The notes beneath the pieces are model-generated. The model made no database searches. It saw only the letters and a list, made by a program, of their open reading frames with translations, and was not told where the DNA came from. Made by a program: the position numbers and the translations under genes. Positions 28,110 through 36,972 of a stretch of DNA of 64,000 nucleotides are shown piece by piece (position 1 is the stretch's first letter; every line of letters begins with the position of its first letter). Source of the stretch: Alphaproteobacteria bacterium (GTDB taxonomy: Bacteria > Pseudomonadota > Alphaproteobacteria > UBA8366 > Aestuariispiraceae); the NCBI GenBank assembly GCA_024743195.1, contig JANSXE010000003.1, forward strand, positions 248,001 through 312,000, given 5' to 3'.

Positions 28110-28154
28110 CCGGGCCGCGCCCTCCGACGGTCCCGTCGGTCAGGCGCGGCCCGG
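28110..28154 (-). terminator. Strong stem-loop after the TAXI binding-protein gene
   Basis: CCGGGCCGCGCC (28110-28121) pairs exactly with GGCGCGGCCCGG (28143-28154), and inside it CCGACGG (28124-28130) pairs with CCGTCGG (28133-28139). It lies 18 bases beyond the binding-protein stop and before the permease. There is no T-tract, so it may act as a partial terminator or as a 3' shield that keeps binding-protein mRNA more abundant than permease mRNA. Confidence 0.65.
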
Positions 28155-28172
28155 GTCTAGGCGGCGCGTCGG

Positions 28173-29153
28173 TCAGCCGCCGTGGATCATGTCGGCCCCG
28201 ATCGAGGCGCCGTTCTCATTGAACCACTTGGCGGCGCCGGGGTGCCACATCATGACGCCGTTCTTGTCCCAGTTCGCCGGGACCGTGGAGCGCGCCGCGC
28301 GGTGGATCGAGACCATCCGCTCGTTGTCCGACATCACCACGTCGACGACCGCGTAGACGAAGCTCTCCGGCAGGTCGCAGTTGGCGATGGCGAAGTTCCA
28401 CATCGAGACCGAGCGCGCGGGCGCGGTCAGCGTGGTGTAGGTGTCGGCGGCGATCTCGAACGGCGAAACCGGGAAGGCCTCGAGGATCTTGGCCTGCTCC
28501 TCTTCCGTGAACTCGATGATGTTCACGTCGGTCTGAACCTCGAGCTGGCTGACCGCGGGAACCGGCACGCCGGCCGCGAAGGCGATCACATCAAGGAGAC
28601 CGTCCTGGAGCTGACCGCCCAGATCCGACCAGCCGCCGTTGCGACGCTCGAAATCGACGCCGAGCGTCTCCAGCATGCGCGGGAAATAGGTGTCGGAGGT
28701 CGAGCCGGCCGGACCGTAGCCGATCTTCGCGCCGGCCGGGATCTCCGAGACCGAGGTGATGCCGGAGGAGGAGAGCGCCGTGATCGAGAACGGCGTCTGA
28801 TACATCGGGAACATCGCGCAGGCGTTGGTCATCTGCAGCCCCGGCGCGATGGGATTGGTGCCGGCGAGCGATTCGGCGGCTGGGCCCATCGTCGTCATGC
28901 CGAAGGCGGCCTCGCCGGTATGCACCAGCGCCATGTTCTGCATCGGGCCGCCGGTCACCTCGCCGCCGCCGGAGATCCCCAGCTCGTCCGCGACCAGGTT
29001 CGCCCAGCCCGAGCCATAGGCGAAATAGGTGCCGCCCTGCGAGGCGGTGCCGACGGTGAAGCTGTCCGGCCAGCCGGCGCGATCCTGCGCCGCGGCGGGG
29101 CCGGCGGCGACCGAGAGCGCCAGAACGGCGCCCGCAACCAATGTGCGTTTCAT
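28173..29153 (-). CDS. TAXI-family TRAP transporter solute-binding protein
   Basis: The protein has 326 residues with a cleavable leader (MKRTLVAGAVLALS...AAAQD). The segment FTVGTASQGGTYFAYGSGWANLV is the TAXI signature region of this periplasmic binding-protein class, which captures organic acids or amino acids such as glutamate for the fused permease. KIGYGPAGSTSDTYFPRML is a second conserved block. The ATG at 29153 gives the complete signal peptide. It is upstream of its permease in the same transcript direction. Confidence 0.92.
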   Translation of the reverse strand: MKRTLVAGAVLALSVAAGPAAAQDRAGWPDSFTVGTASQGGTYFAYGSGWANLVADELGISGGGEVTGGPMQNMALVHTGEAAFGMTTMGPAAESLAGTNPIAPGLQMTNACAMFPMYQTPFSITALSSSGITSVSEIPAGAKIGYGPAGSTSDTYFPRMLETLGVDFERRNGGWSDLGGQLQDGLLDVIAFAAGVPVPAVSQLEVQTDVNIIEFTEEEQAKILEAFPVSPFEIAADTYTTLTAPARSVSMWNFAIANCDLPESFVYAVVDVVMSDNERMVSIHRAARSTVPANWDKNGVMMWHPGAAKWFNENGASIGADMIHGG

Positions 29154-29282
29154 GCGAATCCTCCACTGTTCTGCGTTTCTTGGGGATAGGTCCCCGGGAC
29201 GGCGTTGAAGGGTATGGTGCGTCTTTGTCCCGACAAGATGCAACATATTCGAGAAACGATCATCCGCCGTCACCGCCTCTCG

Positions 29283-30683
29283 CTAGACTTGGCTTGGCAG
29301 CCAAAGCACGATCGCGGGGAAGGCGACCAGCAGGGCGATCGTCACCGCGTCGGCGATGAAGAAGGGGGTCACGCCCTTGAAGACGTCCTGGACGCTCAGG
29401 TCCTCGCGCACCCCGGCGACCACGAAACAGTTCAAGCCGATTGGGGGCGTGATCAGACAGAACTCCGCCATCTTCACGACCAGAATCCCGAACCAGATCG
29501 CGCACATGGCGCCGGACATGCCGAAGGCGGAGTCCTCCGCGCTGACATAGGGGCCGCCGTTCAAGGCGATCACCGCGGGATAGACCACCGGCAGCGTCAA
29601 GAGCAGCATCCCGATCGCGTCCATGAACATGCCCAGGATCGCATAGGCGAGCAGGATCAGGACGAGCGTCAGCATCGGCGACTGTTCGAGCGACGTGATC
29701 CAGTCCGAGAAGGCGGCCGGCAGATCCGCGAAACCCAGGAAGCGCACATAGATCAGCACGCCCCAGATGATCGTCAGGATCATTACCGAGAGCTTGGCCG
29801 CCTCCAAGAGCGCGTCCTTCAACTCCGCCCAGCGCATGCCGCGATAGAGCGCCATGCAGAACACCACGAAGGCGCCGAGCGCGCCGCCCTCCGTCGGCGT
29901 GCCCCAGGCGTCGCCGCCGAAGGGGTTGTAGATGAAGACGATGATGATGAAGACGACGAAGAAGATCGGCAGCGCGGGGGGCAGGGCGGTGAAGCGCTCC
30001 TTCCAGGTGAACCCGCCGACCGGCGGCCCGAAATTCTTCATCACCAGCGCCATGGTGATGATCAGGGCGGCGTAGACCACGGCCGAGAAGGCGCCGGGAA
30101 TGAAGCCCGCCAGCAGCAGCTTGCCGACGTCCTGCTCCACGATGATGGCGTAGATCACCAGGATGGCCGATGGCGGGATCAGCGACGCCAGCGTCCCGCC
30201 CGCAGCCACCACGCCGGCCGCGAACTTTTTGTTGTAGCCGATCTTCAGCATCTCCGGGATCGCGATGCGCGCGAACACGGCGGAGGTCGCGACCGAGGCG
30301 CCGGATACCGCGGCGAAGCCGGCGGTCGCGAACACCGTCGACACAGCGAGACCGCCCGGCACCCAGGCGATCCAGCGCTTGGCCGCCTCGAACAGCGCCC
30401 GGGTCAGGCCGGCGTAATAGGCCAGATAGCCGATCAGCACGAAGGTCGGGATCAGCGACAGCGCCTGGGTCGACAACTTGGAGTGCGGCACCTGACCCGC
30501 CGTCTTGGCGGCGACGCTGACGGCCCAGCCGAGCTCGCCCATGTCGTAGCCCTTCTTGGACCAGAAGATCCAGACGAGCCCGACCAGCCCGGCCATGGCC
30601 GCCGCGAAGGCGACCCGCATGCCGAGCACGACGAGCACGACAAGCCCGCCGGTGACGATCAGACCGATGTCGAGCGGCTCCAT
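29283..30683 (-). CDS. dctM: TRAP transporter large permease (DctM-like)
   Basis: This 466-residue inner-membrane subunit with about 12 helices is the ion-coupled channel of a three-part TRAP transporter. GASVATSAVFARIAIPEMLKIGY, AAGGTLASLIPPSAILVIYA and the C-terminal CLITPPIGLNCFVVAG blocks are family features. The ATG at 30683 follows AAAGGGA; an in-frame TTG one codon upstream is less likely. It lies 36 bases after the small permease gene. The solute is not known. Confidence 0.93.
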   Translation of the reverse strand: MEPLDIGLIVTGGLVVLVVLGMRVAFAAAMAGLVGLVWIFWSKKGYDMGELGWAVSVAAKTAGQVPHSKLSTQALSLIPTFVLIGYLAYYAGLTRALFEAAKRWIAWVPGGLAVSTVFATAGFAAVSGASVATSAVFARIAIPEMLKIGYNKKFAAGVVAAGGTLASLIPPSAILVIYAIIVEQDVGKLLLAGFIPGAFSAVVYAALIITMALVMKNFGPPVGGFTWKERFTALPPALPIFFVVFIIIVFIYNPFGGDAWGTPTEGGALGAFVVFCMALYRGMRWAELKDALLEAAKLSVMILTIIWGVLIYVRFLGFADLPAAFSDWITSLEQSPMLTLVLILLAYAILGMFMDAIGMLLLTLPVVYPAVIALNGGPYVSAEDSAFGMSGAMCAIWFGILVVKMAEFCLITPPIGLNCFVVAGVREDLSVQDVFKGVTPFFIADAVTIALLVAFPAIVLWLPSQV

Positions 30684-30719
30684 CAATGGTCCCTTTCAGG
30701 CGGCCCGCGACGCGCGGGC

Positions 30720-31361
30720 TCAGTCGTCATGGCCGCTGACATGCTCGGCCTCGCGTTTCGCCTGCGTGGCCACATCTTCGACCAGCGGCACGGCGACGGG
30801 TCGGTCCGTTCCGCTGGCGAACGCCCGACCGAAGCCCCAGAGCTGCAGCGCGAGCCGCACGCACAGCACCGAAAAGGCGACGGGCGCGAGCAGCTTCGCC
30901 GGCCAGAGCGGCAGCGCGATGTCCATCGAGCTGTCGCGGCTCCACAGCGGCGCCCCGAAATCGAAACTGCGCAGGAAATGCTCCCAGCCGCCCCAGACCA
31001 GCAGCAGCATCAGAAGGAGTATCGCGGAGGTCGTCACGACTTCCGCGGCGTAGAGCACCCGGCCCTTGAGCGCGCCGACCAGCATGTCCATGCGGATGTG
31101 TCCGCCGTTACGCTGGGTGTAGGCGATCCCCATGAAGGCGATCAGCGGCATCGCCTGTTCGATCCAGTCGACATAGCCGGGCAGGGGCTGATTGAAGAAG
31201 TTGCGCCCGCCGACGGACAGCACCGCAAGCACCATCAGCCCGAGGATCGCGAACCCGCTGACCAAAGCCAGCAGTTTTTCGAGCCGGTGCAAAGACCGGT
31301 CGATTCGGCTCAGGATGCTGTCGTCGCTTAGAACGCTGTTAGCGCCCGCCATCCGCCCCAT
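30720..31361 (-). CDS. dctQ: TRAP transporter small permease (DctQ-like)
   Basis: This 213-residue, four-helix inner-membrane subunit is somewhat longer than the family norm because of a hydrophilic tail (RPVAVPLVEDVATQAKREAEH). The conserved NFFNQPLPGYVDWIEQAMPLIAFMG with GGHIRMDML is typical of DctQ. It stabilises the large permease in characterised systems. Either ATG 31361 or 31352 could be the start; both lie after G-rich stretches. It lies between the binding-protein and large-permease genes. Confidence 0.88.
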   Translation of the reverse strand: MGRMAGANSVLSDDSILSRIDRSLHRLEKLLALVSGFAILGLMVLAVLSVGGRNFFNQPLPGYVDWIEQAMPLIAFMGIAYTQRNGGHIRMDMLVGALKGRVLYAAEVVTTSAILLLMLLLVWGGWEHFLRSFDFGAPLWSRDSSMDIALPLWPAKLLAPVAFSVLCVRLALQLWGFGRAFASGTDRPVAVPLVEDVATQAKREAEHVSGHDD

Positions 31362-31433
31362 CCCCCGATGTGGGTCGTAACGAACCCGTCGTCGGCGCGC
31401 GGGCCGTCAGACCGGACGCGCGGTCGGCGGGGT

Positions 31434-31463
31434 GCGGGGCGCGCCGGCGAGCGCGCGCCCCGC
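31434..31463 (-). terminator. Strong stem-loop after the DctP binding-protein gene
   Basis: GCGGGGCGCGC (31434-31444) and GCGCGCCCCGC (31453-31463) form an exact 11-bp stem with an 8-base loop, 11 bases past the stop of the binding-protein gene and before dctQ. As with the TAXI gene, it is well placed to raise binding-protein expression over the permease. There is no T-run. Confidence 0.65.
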
Positions 31464-31474
31464 GTCCACAGCCG

Positions 31475-32497
31475 TTACTGGCTGAACTCTTCGATCTTCT
31501 GCGTCGCGAAGTCGTAGAGCTCCTGGGCGGGCAGGCCGCGCGCGCCGTTGTCCTCGATCCAGGCCTGGGCGGCCGGGCCGGCGACCCGATCGCGGAAAGC
31601 GGCGATCTCGCCCGCGGAGTAGGTGATGCGCTCGATGCCGCGCTCGTCGAGAACCGGTCCCCACTGGGCCATCGTGTTGTTCTCGTAGTTGTCGACATAG
31701 TGGTCGAGCGCCTCGTCGATTGAGCTCATCAGCGCGTCACGATGCGCGTCCGAGAGCGCGTTCAACGCGTCCGTGTTCGCCACCACCGGGCAATTGACGG
31801 TGCCCGGGTTCAGATTGGTGGTCCACCATGCGGCGTTCTCGATCGTGCCGAAGGCCATGTGGGCGTGCGGGGCGAAGGCGACCGCCTTGACGACGCCGCT
31901 GTCGAGGGCCTGGCGCACCTCGGTCGCGGACATCGAGGTCGGCACCGCGCCGACCGCCTCCATCGCCGCGCCGATGCCGCCGGTGGCGCGCACCGACAGG
32001 CCGTCGAAATCGGCCAGCGTGCGCGGCGCGTCGCCGACGCCGATGATGTTGTACTGCGGCATGGGCGACGGCATCAGCAGCGTCGCGTTCCAACGCGCCA
32101 GATCCTCGACCACCGCCGGATGCTGGTAAAGCGCCATCGCGACCTGACGCTCCTGCTCGAGCGTCTCGACGCCCAGGAAGGGCAGTTCGAGGACGGTGAG
32201 CGTCGGGTTCTTGTCGCGGTGGTAGCCGGCGCAGAACTGCGCCATCTCAAAGGCGCCGATGGAGATTCCGTCGAGATTCTCGCGGTTGTTGGACAGACCG
32301 CCGTAGGAGATGTTCAGCGTGAACTCGCCGTTGGTCTTCTGCGCGACCAGCTCGGCCAGCTTCTCGGTGTTCTCGGTGAAAGCGCGGCGCTTGCCCCACA
32401 GCGAGACGTTCCACTCGACCGCCGCGGCGATCTCGCCGCCCAGGAAGGTGAACGCCATGCCGGCCAGAACCGCCGTTTTCCAGGACCGCATTTTCAT
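31475..32497 (-). CDS. dctP: TRAP transporter solute-binding protein (DctP family)
   Basis: The protein has 340 residues with a signal peptide (MKMRSWKTAVLAG...EIAAAVEW). Blocks are WGKRRAFTENTEKLAELVAQ, LDGISIGAFEMAQFCAGYH, GLSVRATGGIGAAMEAVGA and ATEVRQALDSGVVKA. The Arg in VRATGG is the conserved carboxylate-binding residue of DctP proteins. The ATG at 32497 has GGAGG nine bases upstream. It heads dctP-dctQ-dctM. The ligand is likely a carboxylate because of that Arg, and no more can be said. Confidence 0.92.
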   Translation of the reverse strand: MKMRSWKTAVLAGMAFTFLGGEIAAAVEWNVSLWGKRRAFTENTEKLAELVAQKTNGEFTLNISYGGLSNNRENLDGISIGAFEMAQFCAGYHRDKNPTLTVLELPFLGVETLEQERQVAMALYQHPAVVEDLARWNATLLMPSPMPQYNIIGVGDAPRTLADFDGLSVRATGGIGAAMEAVGAVPTSMSATEVRQALDSGVVKAVAFAPHAHMAFGTIENAAWWTTNLNPGTVNCPVVANTDALNALSDAHRDALMSSIDEALDHYVDNYENNTMAQWGPVLDERGIERITYSAGEIAAFRDRVAGPAAQAWIEDNGARGLPAQELYDFATQKIEEFSQ

Positions 32498-32674
32498 GAT
32501 GTGAGCCTCCTCCGTGTCCCGTGTGCGTTGTTTTGCGTTGGAGGAGGTTATACGCGACCCACGGGAAACTATGAAAGCCCGATCACGCAAAAAATTCACA
32601 AATGGCGATCTCCGGAACCGACGGTCCCGACGCGGCGATGGGGGCGAGCCGGGGAGGGACGCCGCCGCGGCGCG

Positions 32675-35008
32675 CTACTTGCTCGTCGCGACGTAGACGC
32701 CGTCCCAATCGGCGGGCGGCGGGGTCTCGCGGAATTCGGCGATTCGCTCGCGATAGACCGCGTAGAAACCGTCCAGCGCGCCGTCGAGCCGGCCTTCGCA
32801 TTTGGCGATCAGCGCGTCCGCCTCGTCGAAGCGCTGCGCCCGGTACGCGGCCATCATGGCGTCGTGATCCGCGATCAGGCTCTCATAGTCCGGGCTCTGC
32901 GCGAGGCGTGCGTCCCCCAGCAGGGTGAAGATGCGCACCGCCTCCGACTTGCCCTTGACGGCGATCAGGTCCAACTCGGCGACCGGCAACTGGCCGCGCA
33001 CGGCCTCGGCCGTGTCCTCGCCGATCACCGTTCCGACGCCGTAGCTCTTGGATTGGCCCTCCAGCCGGCTCGCCAGATTCACCGCGTCGCCGAGCACCGA
33101 ATAGTCGAAGCGCTGGTCGGAGCCCATGTTCCCGACCACGCAGTCGCCGGTGTTCACCCCGATCCCGATATTGAGCGGCAGATACGCGAACCCGCCTTCC
33201 TCGGCCTCGCGCTTGCGCTCTTCGTTGAGCCGCTCCAGCGCTTCGAACATGGCCAGCGCGGATTGGCAGGCGTGGACCTCCTGCCGCTCGTCCTCCAGCG
33301 GCGCGTTCCAGAAGGCCATGATGCAGTCGCCCATGTATTTGTCGATCGTGCCCTGGCGCTGCAGGATCTCGTTGGTCAGCGGGGTCAACAGCCGGTTGAT
33401 CAGGCGCGTTAGCCCCTGGGGATCGCTGCGGTAACTCTCCGAGATGGTGGTGAAGCCGCGCACGTCGCAGAACAGCAGCGTCATCCTCTTGGTCTCGCCG
33501 CCGAGGCGGAGCTGGTCCGGATTCTCGGCCAGCTGCTCGACCAGATCCGGCGAGAGATACTGGCTGAAGGCGCCGCGCACCTGGCGCTTCTCGGCCGCGT
33601 CGCGTGCGTAGTTCGAGAAGGCGAGCACCGCATAGACGGCGAACACCATCGCGCCGGGATAGGTGACGTCCAGGAAGGTCTTGTGCTCGATGAAGAGATA
33701 CCAACTCGCCGCCGCGATGCCGCCGCCGGAGACCACCAAGCCCGCCAGCGTGAAGATCGGCCCGACCCGGGGCACGAAGAAGATCAGCGCCAGCCCCGCA
33801 GCCAGAATCGCGATCATCTCCCACAGCACCATGGTGAAGGGATAGCGGATGAACTGCTGGGTCAGGATGTTCTCAAGAATGTTGGCGTGCACCTCCACGC
33901 CCGGCAGGCGCGGTTCGATCGGCGTCGCCCGGATGTCGAGCAGGCCGGTGGCCGAGGTGCCCACCAACGCCAGACGGCCGGCCAGCCGGCCCGGCGGCAG
34001 CCGCCCCTCCAGCACATCGACGGCGGACACGTACATGCGGCCCGAACTGTCGGGGGTGTTGAACCGGTCCGGCTCCGCGAAATAGACCCAGAGCCGGCCC
34101 CGGCCGTCCACCGGGATCGGATAGTTGCCCTGCGGCGTCTGCAGCCGGACCTCGTGCATGCCCCCGGGATCGACGACGGTGACGATGCTGTTGCCCTGGA
34201 AGCCGACGCGCAGCATCTCGACGGAGAGCGCGGGCTTCACGACGCCGTCGACCTCCATGACCAGCGGCACCCGGCGGATGACGCCGTCCACCTCCTCGTC
34301 GACGGAGAACATGCCGAGGCCGCTTGACGAGGCCTCCAGCACCTCGAGATTGTGGATCAGGGTCGGCTTGCTGATGAGGTAGGGGCGCGGATCGGTCTCC
34401 GTCGCGCCGAGCGTCCCGAGATTGGCGCGCACGCTCGTATACTGGGCCGTCTCGTGCGGCGGGGTGTCGTCGGGCGCGTTGCTGCCGGCCTGGCCCATCA
34501 CCGTGCGCATGGTGCGCATGATGGAGGCCATCACCTCCTCGTTGGACGGCAGCTCCTTGAGGGCTGCGGTCACCGTAGGGCCCGCGCCGCGCAGGCTGTC
34601 GGCGATGCGGTCGGGGGACGTGCGGTCGGGTTCTGCGAAGACCACGTCGAAGCCGACCACGGCGGCGCCCTGGTCGCGCAGGGCGGCGATCAGGTCGCCG
34701 ACCACGGTGCGCGGCCACGGCCATTGCCCGACCTCGGCCAGGCTGCGTTCGTCCAGGTCGACGATGACGACGGGGCTTTGCGCCGGCGGTTCGCGCGGCT
34801 CGATCCGGTTATAGGCGTCGAACACCTTGACCCGCACGAACTCCACGAACCAGGGATCGACATAGCGCAGGAACAGGCCCCCGCCGATCACCGCGAAGGC
34901 GAGCAGCGTGGCGAGGCTCGGCTTCCACCAGGGACCGCGCCCGCGTCGCTTCCTGCGCCGCGGGGGCGCCGACCCGTCTGAAGCTTCGGCAGCGTCCTCC
35001 GTCCCCAT
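32675..35008 (-). CDS. CHASE2-domain adenylate cyclase (class III)
   Basis: The protein has 777 residues. There is one N-terminal membrane helix (about 30-48), an extracytoplasmic CHASE2 sensor domain (about 60-390), three closely spaced helices (about 396-467) and a class III cyclase domain (about 506-690). The catalytic residues are present: metal Asp515 in LLFCDVRGF and Asp561 in YMGDCIM, Lys557, which favours ATP over GTP, and Asn644/Arg648 in GDAVNLASRLE. It should make cAMP in response to an unknown periplasmic signal. It stands alone between the dctP promoter region and a divergent lipoprotein gene. Confidence 0.92.
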   Translation of the reverse strand: MGTEDAAEASDGSAPPRRRKRRGRGPWWKPSLATLLAFAVIGGGLFLRYVDPWFVEFVRVKVFDAYNRIEPREPPAQSPVVIVDLDERSLAEVGQWPWPRTVVGDLIAALRDQGAAVVGFDVVFAEPDRTSPDRIADSLRGAGPTVTAALKELPSNEEVMASIMRTMRTVMGQAGSNAPDDTPPHETAQYTSVRANLGTLGATETDPRPYLISKPTLIHNLEVLEASSSGLGMFSVDEEVDGVIRRVPLVMEVDGVVKPALSVEMLRVGFQGNSIVTVVDPGGMHEVRLQTPQGNYPIPVDGRGRLWVYFAEPDRFNTPDSSGRMYVSAVDVLEGRLPPGRLAGRLALVGTSATGLLDIRATPIEPRLPGVEVHANILENILTQQFIRYPFTMVLWEMIAILAAGLALIFFVPRVGPIFTLAGLVVSGGGIAAASWYLFIEHKTFLDVTYPGAMVFAVYAVLAFSNYARDAAEKRQVRGAFSQYLSPDLVEQLAENPDQLRLGGETKRMTLLFCDVRGFTTISESYRSDPQGLTRLINRLLTPLTNEILQRQGTIDKYMGDCIMAFWNAPLEDERQEVHACQSALAMFEALERLNEERKREAEEGGFAYLPLNIGIGVNTGDCVVGNMGSDQRFDYSVLGDAVNLASRLEGQSKSYGVGTVIGEDTAEAVRGQLPVAELDLIAVKGKSEAVRIFTLLGDARLAQSPDYESLIADHDAMMAAYRAQRFDEADALIAKCEGRLDGALDGFYAVYRERIAEFRETPPPADWDGVYVATSK

Positions 35009-35231
35009 GGGGCGGGAGTGTAGCGGCGGTCCGAGCCCTTTGTCTTGCGCGAATTGGCGTGCGCGCGGGCGCCGCCCCGCATGTCGGCGCGAATCGGGCG
35101 CGCGGCGCCGGTCCAGGTTCGGCCCGCGCGGGCGCTGTGCGGGGTGATGCTAAGTCCTTTGAATTGCAAGCATTTACGCAGCAATCCACGGCGATGGTGA
35201 AGCGGGGCGAGGCATTCGGTAGGCTCGGGCC

Positions 35232-36569
35232 ATGGAAAGCACCCTCCTTCCGCCGGCGCGGCGCGCGCGCGTCCGGGCGTCCGCGCTGCTTGCGGGCGCA
35301 CTCCTCCTCGCAGGCTGCAGCAGCCTCGAGGGGTTGTTCGACGGCGGCCTCTTCGGCGGGTCCGAGATGTCAAATGCGGCGGCGTCGACTGACGGCGCCG
35401 CGCTGGACGAGCGGCCCAGCCTGGAAGCGCTTGCCGCCGCCGCGCCTGAGCTTGCGGCCGGCGACCGCTTCACCTTCGACAACCCGACCGTCACCTGGAC
35501 AGTCGAGCGGGTCGAGGACGACCGCATCTATTGGCGCGCCGACAATGGCGACGAGCAAGTGACCGCGCAGAACGTGATCCTGCCGGCGCTCGCCTGGAGC
35601 AGCGCCGGGCAGGGGCGGGGCCGCCGGCTGATCACGGAGATGAGCGCGCCGTTCTTTCCGTTGCGCGCCGGCAAGCGGGTGACCTTCAACTCCACGGTCA
35701 GCACCGATGCGCCGCCCTACGCCTGGGAGTTTACCTGGGCCTGCGAGACCCTGGGGGCGGAGAGCGTCGCGGTCCCCGCCGGCCGTTTCGACGCGTACGT
35801 CATCCAGTGCGGGCGCCAGCGCCCGGACGAACTCACCTTCCACTATGCGCCGGCGGTCGGCCACTACGTCCGGCTGGTGAGCCGCCCCGCGACCGGCGGC
35901 GCCCAGCAGAGCTTCACCCGGGAGCTCACCGACTTCATGAGCCGTCGCTACATCGCCTATGTCGACCCGAAGACCTCCGCGCTCGCCTCGGAGCTGGCGG
36001 CCGAGCCCCCGCCGACGCCGACCTTGTCGGACGCGGCGATGGACGCCGCACGTCCCCCCGCTTCCCCCATGACGGCCGCGCCGCTGGGCGAGGTCGAGAC
36101 GGACGGCGCGGGCGCAAAGGCGGGAGGGCGGGAGCCAGGGCCGGTCGTCGTCGCGCCTGTGGCGCCGGCGCCGCAATCGGATCTCAGCGACGAAGGGCGC
36201 GCGCGCAGCGCTGCGGAGGCCGCCCCGGCGCCGGCCGCAAACGGGCGGACCGCGCCGAGCCAGCCCGAGGCGAGCGCCGCGCCGACGGGCGGGATGACGG
36301 AGCAACAGGCCGCCGCGTCCGGCGCCGCGGCCTTGCATCTGGCGTCCTACAAGCAGTCCGCGAATGCGGAGCGGGGCTGGCGGCAATTGAGCGGCGCCAA
36401 CGCCGACCTTCTGGGCGGCGCGCGGCCGATCGTGCGCCAGGTGGACGTGCCGGGGAAGGGGATGTTCTATCGGCTGTACGCCGGACCGATCGCCTCGATG
36501 GAGGACGCCCGGGCGCTCTGCCGCGCCCTCAAGGCGCGCAACGTCTACTGCGCGCCCATGCGGCTCTGA
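35232..36569 (+). CDS. Lipoprotein with C-terminal SPOR domain
   Basis: The protein has 445 residues. The leader ends in the lipobox LLLAGC (Cys about residue 28), so it should be lipid-anchored. Residues about 70-240 form a folded region of unknown family, with strands such as DRIYWRADNGDEQVT and FTWACETLGAESVAVPAGRFDAYVIQCGRQ. A long Pro/Ala-rich linker follows. The last 80 residues (ALHLASYKQSANAERGWRQL...YRLYAGPIASMEDARALC) match a SPOR domain, which binds denuded peptidoglycan at division sites. It may link the outer membrane to septal wall. The gene ends in a palindrome shared with the convergent gene. Confidence 0.85.
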   Translation: MESTLLPPARRARVRASALLAGALLLAGCSSLEGLFDGGLFGGSEMSNAAASTDGAALDERPSLEALAAAAPELAAGDRFTFDNPTVTWTVERVEDDRIYWRADNGDEQVTAQNVILPALAWSSAGQGRGRRLITEMSAPFFPLRAGKRVTFNSTVSTDAPPYAWEFTWACETLGAESVAVPAGRFDAYVIQCGRQRPDELTFHYAPAVGHYVRLVSRPATGGAQQSFTRELTDFMSRRYIAYVDPKTSALASELAAEPPPTPTLSDAAMDAARPPASPMTAAPLGEVETDGAGAKAGGREPGPVVVAPVAPAPQSDLSDEGRARSAAEAAPAPAANGRTAPSQPEASAAPTGGMTEQQAAASGAAALHLASYKQSANAERGWRQLSGANADLLGGARPIVRQVDVPGKGMFYRLYAGPIASMEDARALCRALKARNVYCAPMRL

Positions 36570-36581
36570 CGCGTCAGAGCC
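36562..36581. terminator. Perfect palindrome spanning both stop codons of convergent genes
   Basis: GGCTCTGA, CGCG and TCAGAGCC form a perfect 20-base palindrome. The + strand gene stops at its TGA (36567-36569) and the minus-strand gene at its TGA (36574-36576), both inside it. It can fold in either transcript and is the only candidate for bidirectional termination between the two genes, which are four bases apart. Confidence 0.6.
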
Positions 36582-36948
36582 AGCGCCGGACCGCTTCGGC
36601 GGTGTCGCTCGGCTGGGTGTTGAAGCAGATCTTCGCGCCTGGCGCCTCGGCGTGCAGCAGGTTGATCAGGCGCTCGAACAACAGGAACAGCGCATCGTCC
36701 TTGCGCACGCCGGCCCCGATCAGCACGGCGTCGACCGGGGTTTCGGCCAAGGCGGCGCGCACGGTCTGCTCCGCCGTCTCCCCGCGATCGATCAGGCAGA
36801 GCGCGACCCGATATCCTTCGCCCTCCAGGCTTCGCCGATCCGTCTCAAGCCCGCCGAGGATCTTTTCGGGCGTCAGCATCGGCCACCGTTCGTAGTCGAC
36901 GACTTGGGGGTCGAGGCCGATCAGGAGGATCGTCTTTTCGCCGGACAT
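36574..36948 (-). CDS. Small conserved-looking protein, unknown function
   Basis: This 124-residue soluble protein has no signal peptide. It begins with a Rossmann-like strand and loop (KTILLIGLDPQVVDYERW), followed by alternating helices and strands (YRVALCLIDRG, VDAVLIGAGVRKD, FLLFERLINLLHAEAPGAKICFN). This recalls flavodoxin-like or receiver-like folds, but no catalytic Asp or phosphate-loop motif is evident. It ends at the palindrome shared with the SPOR lipoprotein and starts 24 bases after the stop of the membrane coiled-coil gene. No function is assigned. Confidence 0.7.
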   Translation of the reverse strand: MSGEKTILLIGLDPQVVDYERWPMLTPEKILGGLETDRRSLEGEGYRVALCLIDRGETAEQTVRAALAETPVDAVLIGAGVRKDDALFLLFERLINLLHAEAPGAKICFNTQPSDTAEAVRRWL

Positions 36949-36972
36949 GACGCGGTGTGACGGATCCGTCGC

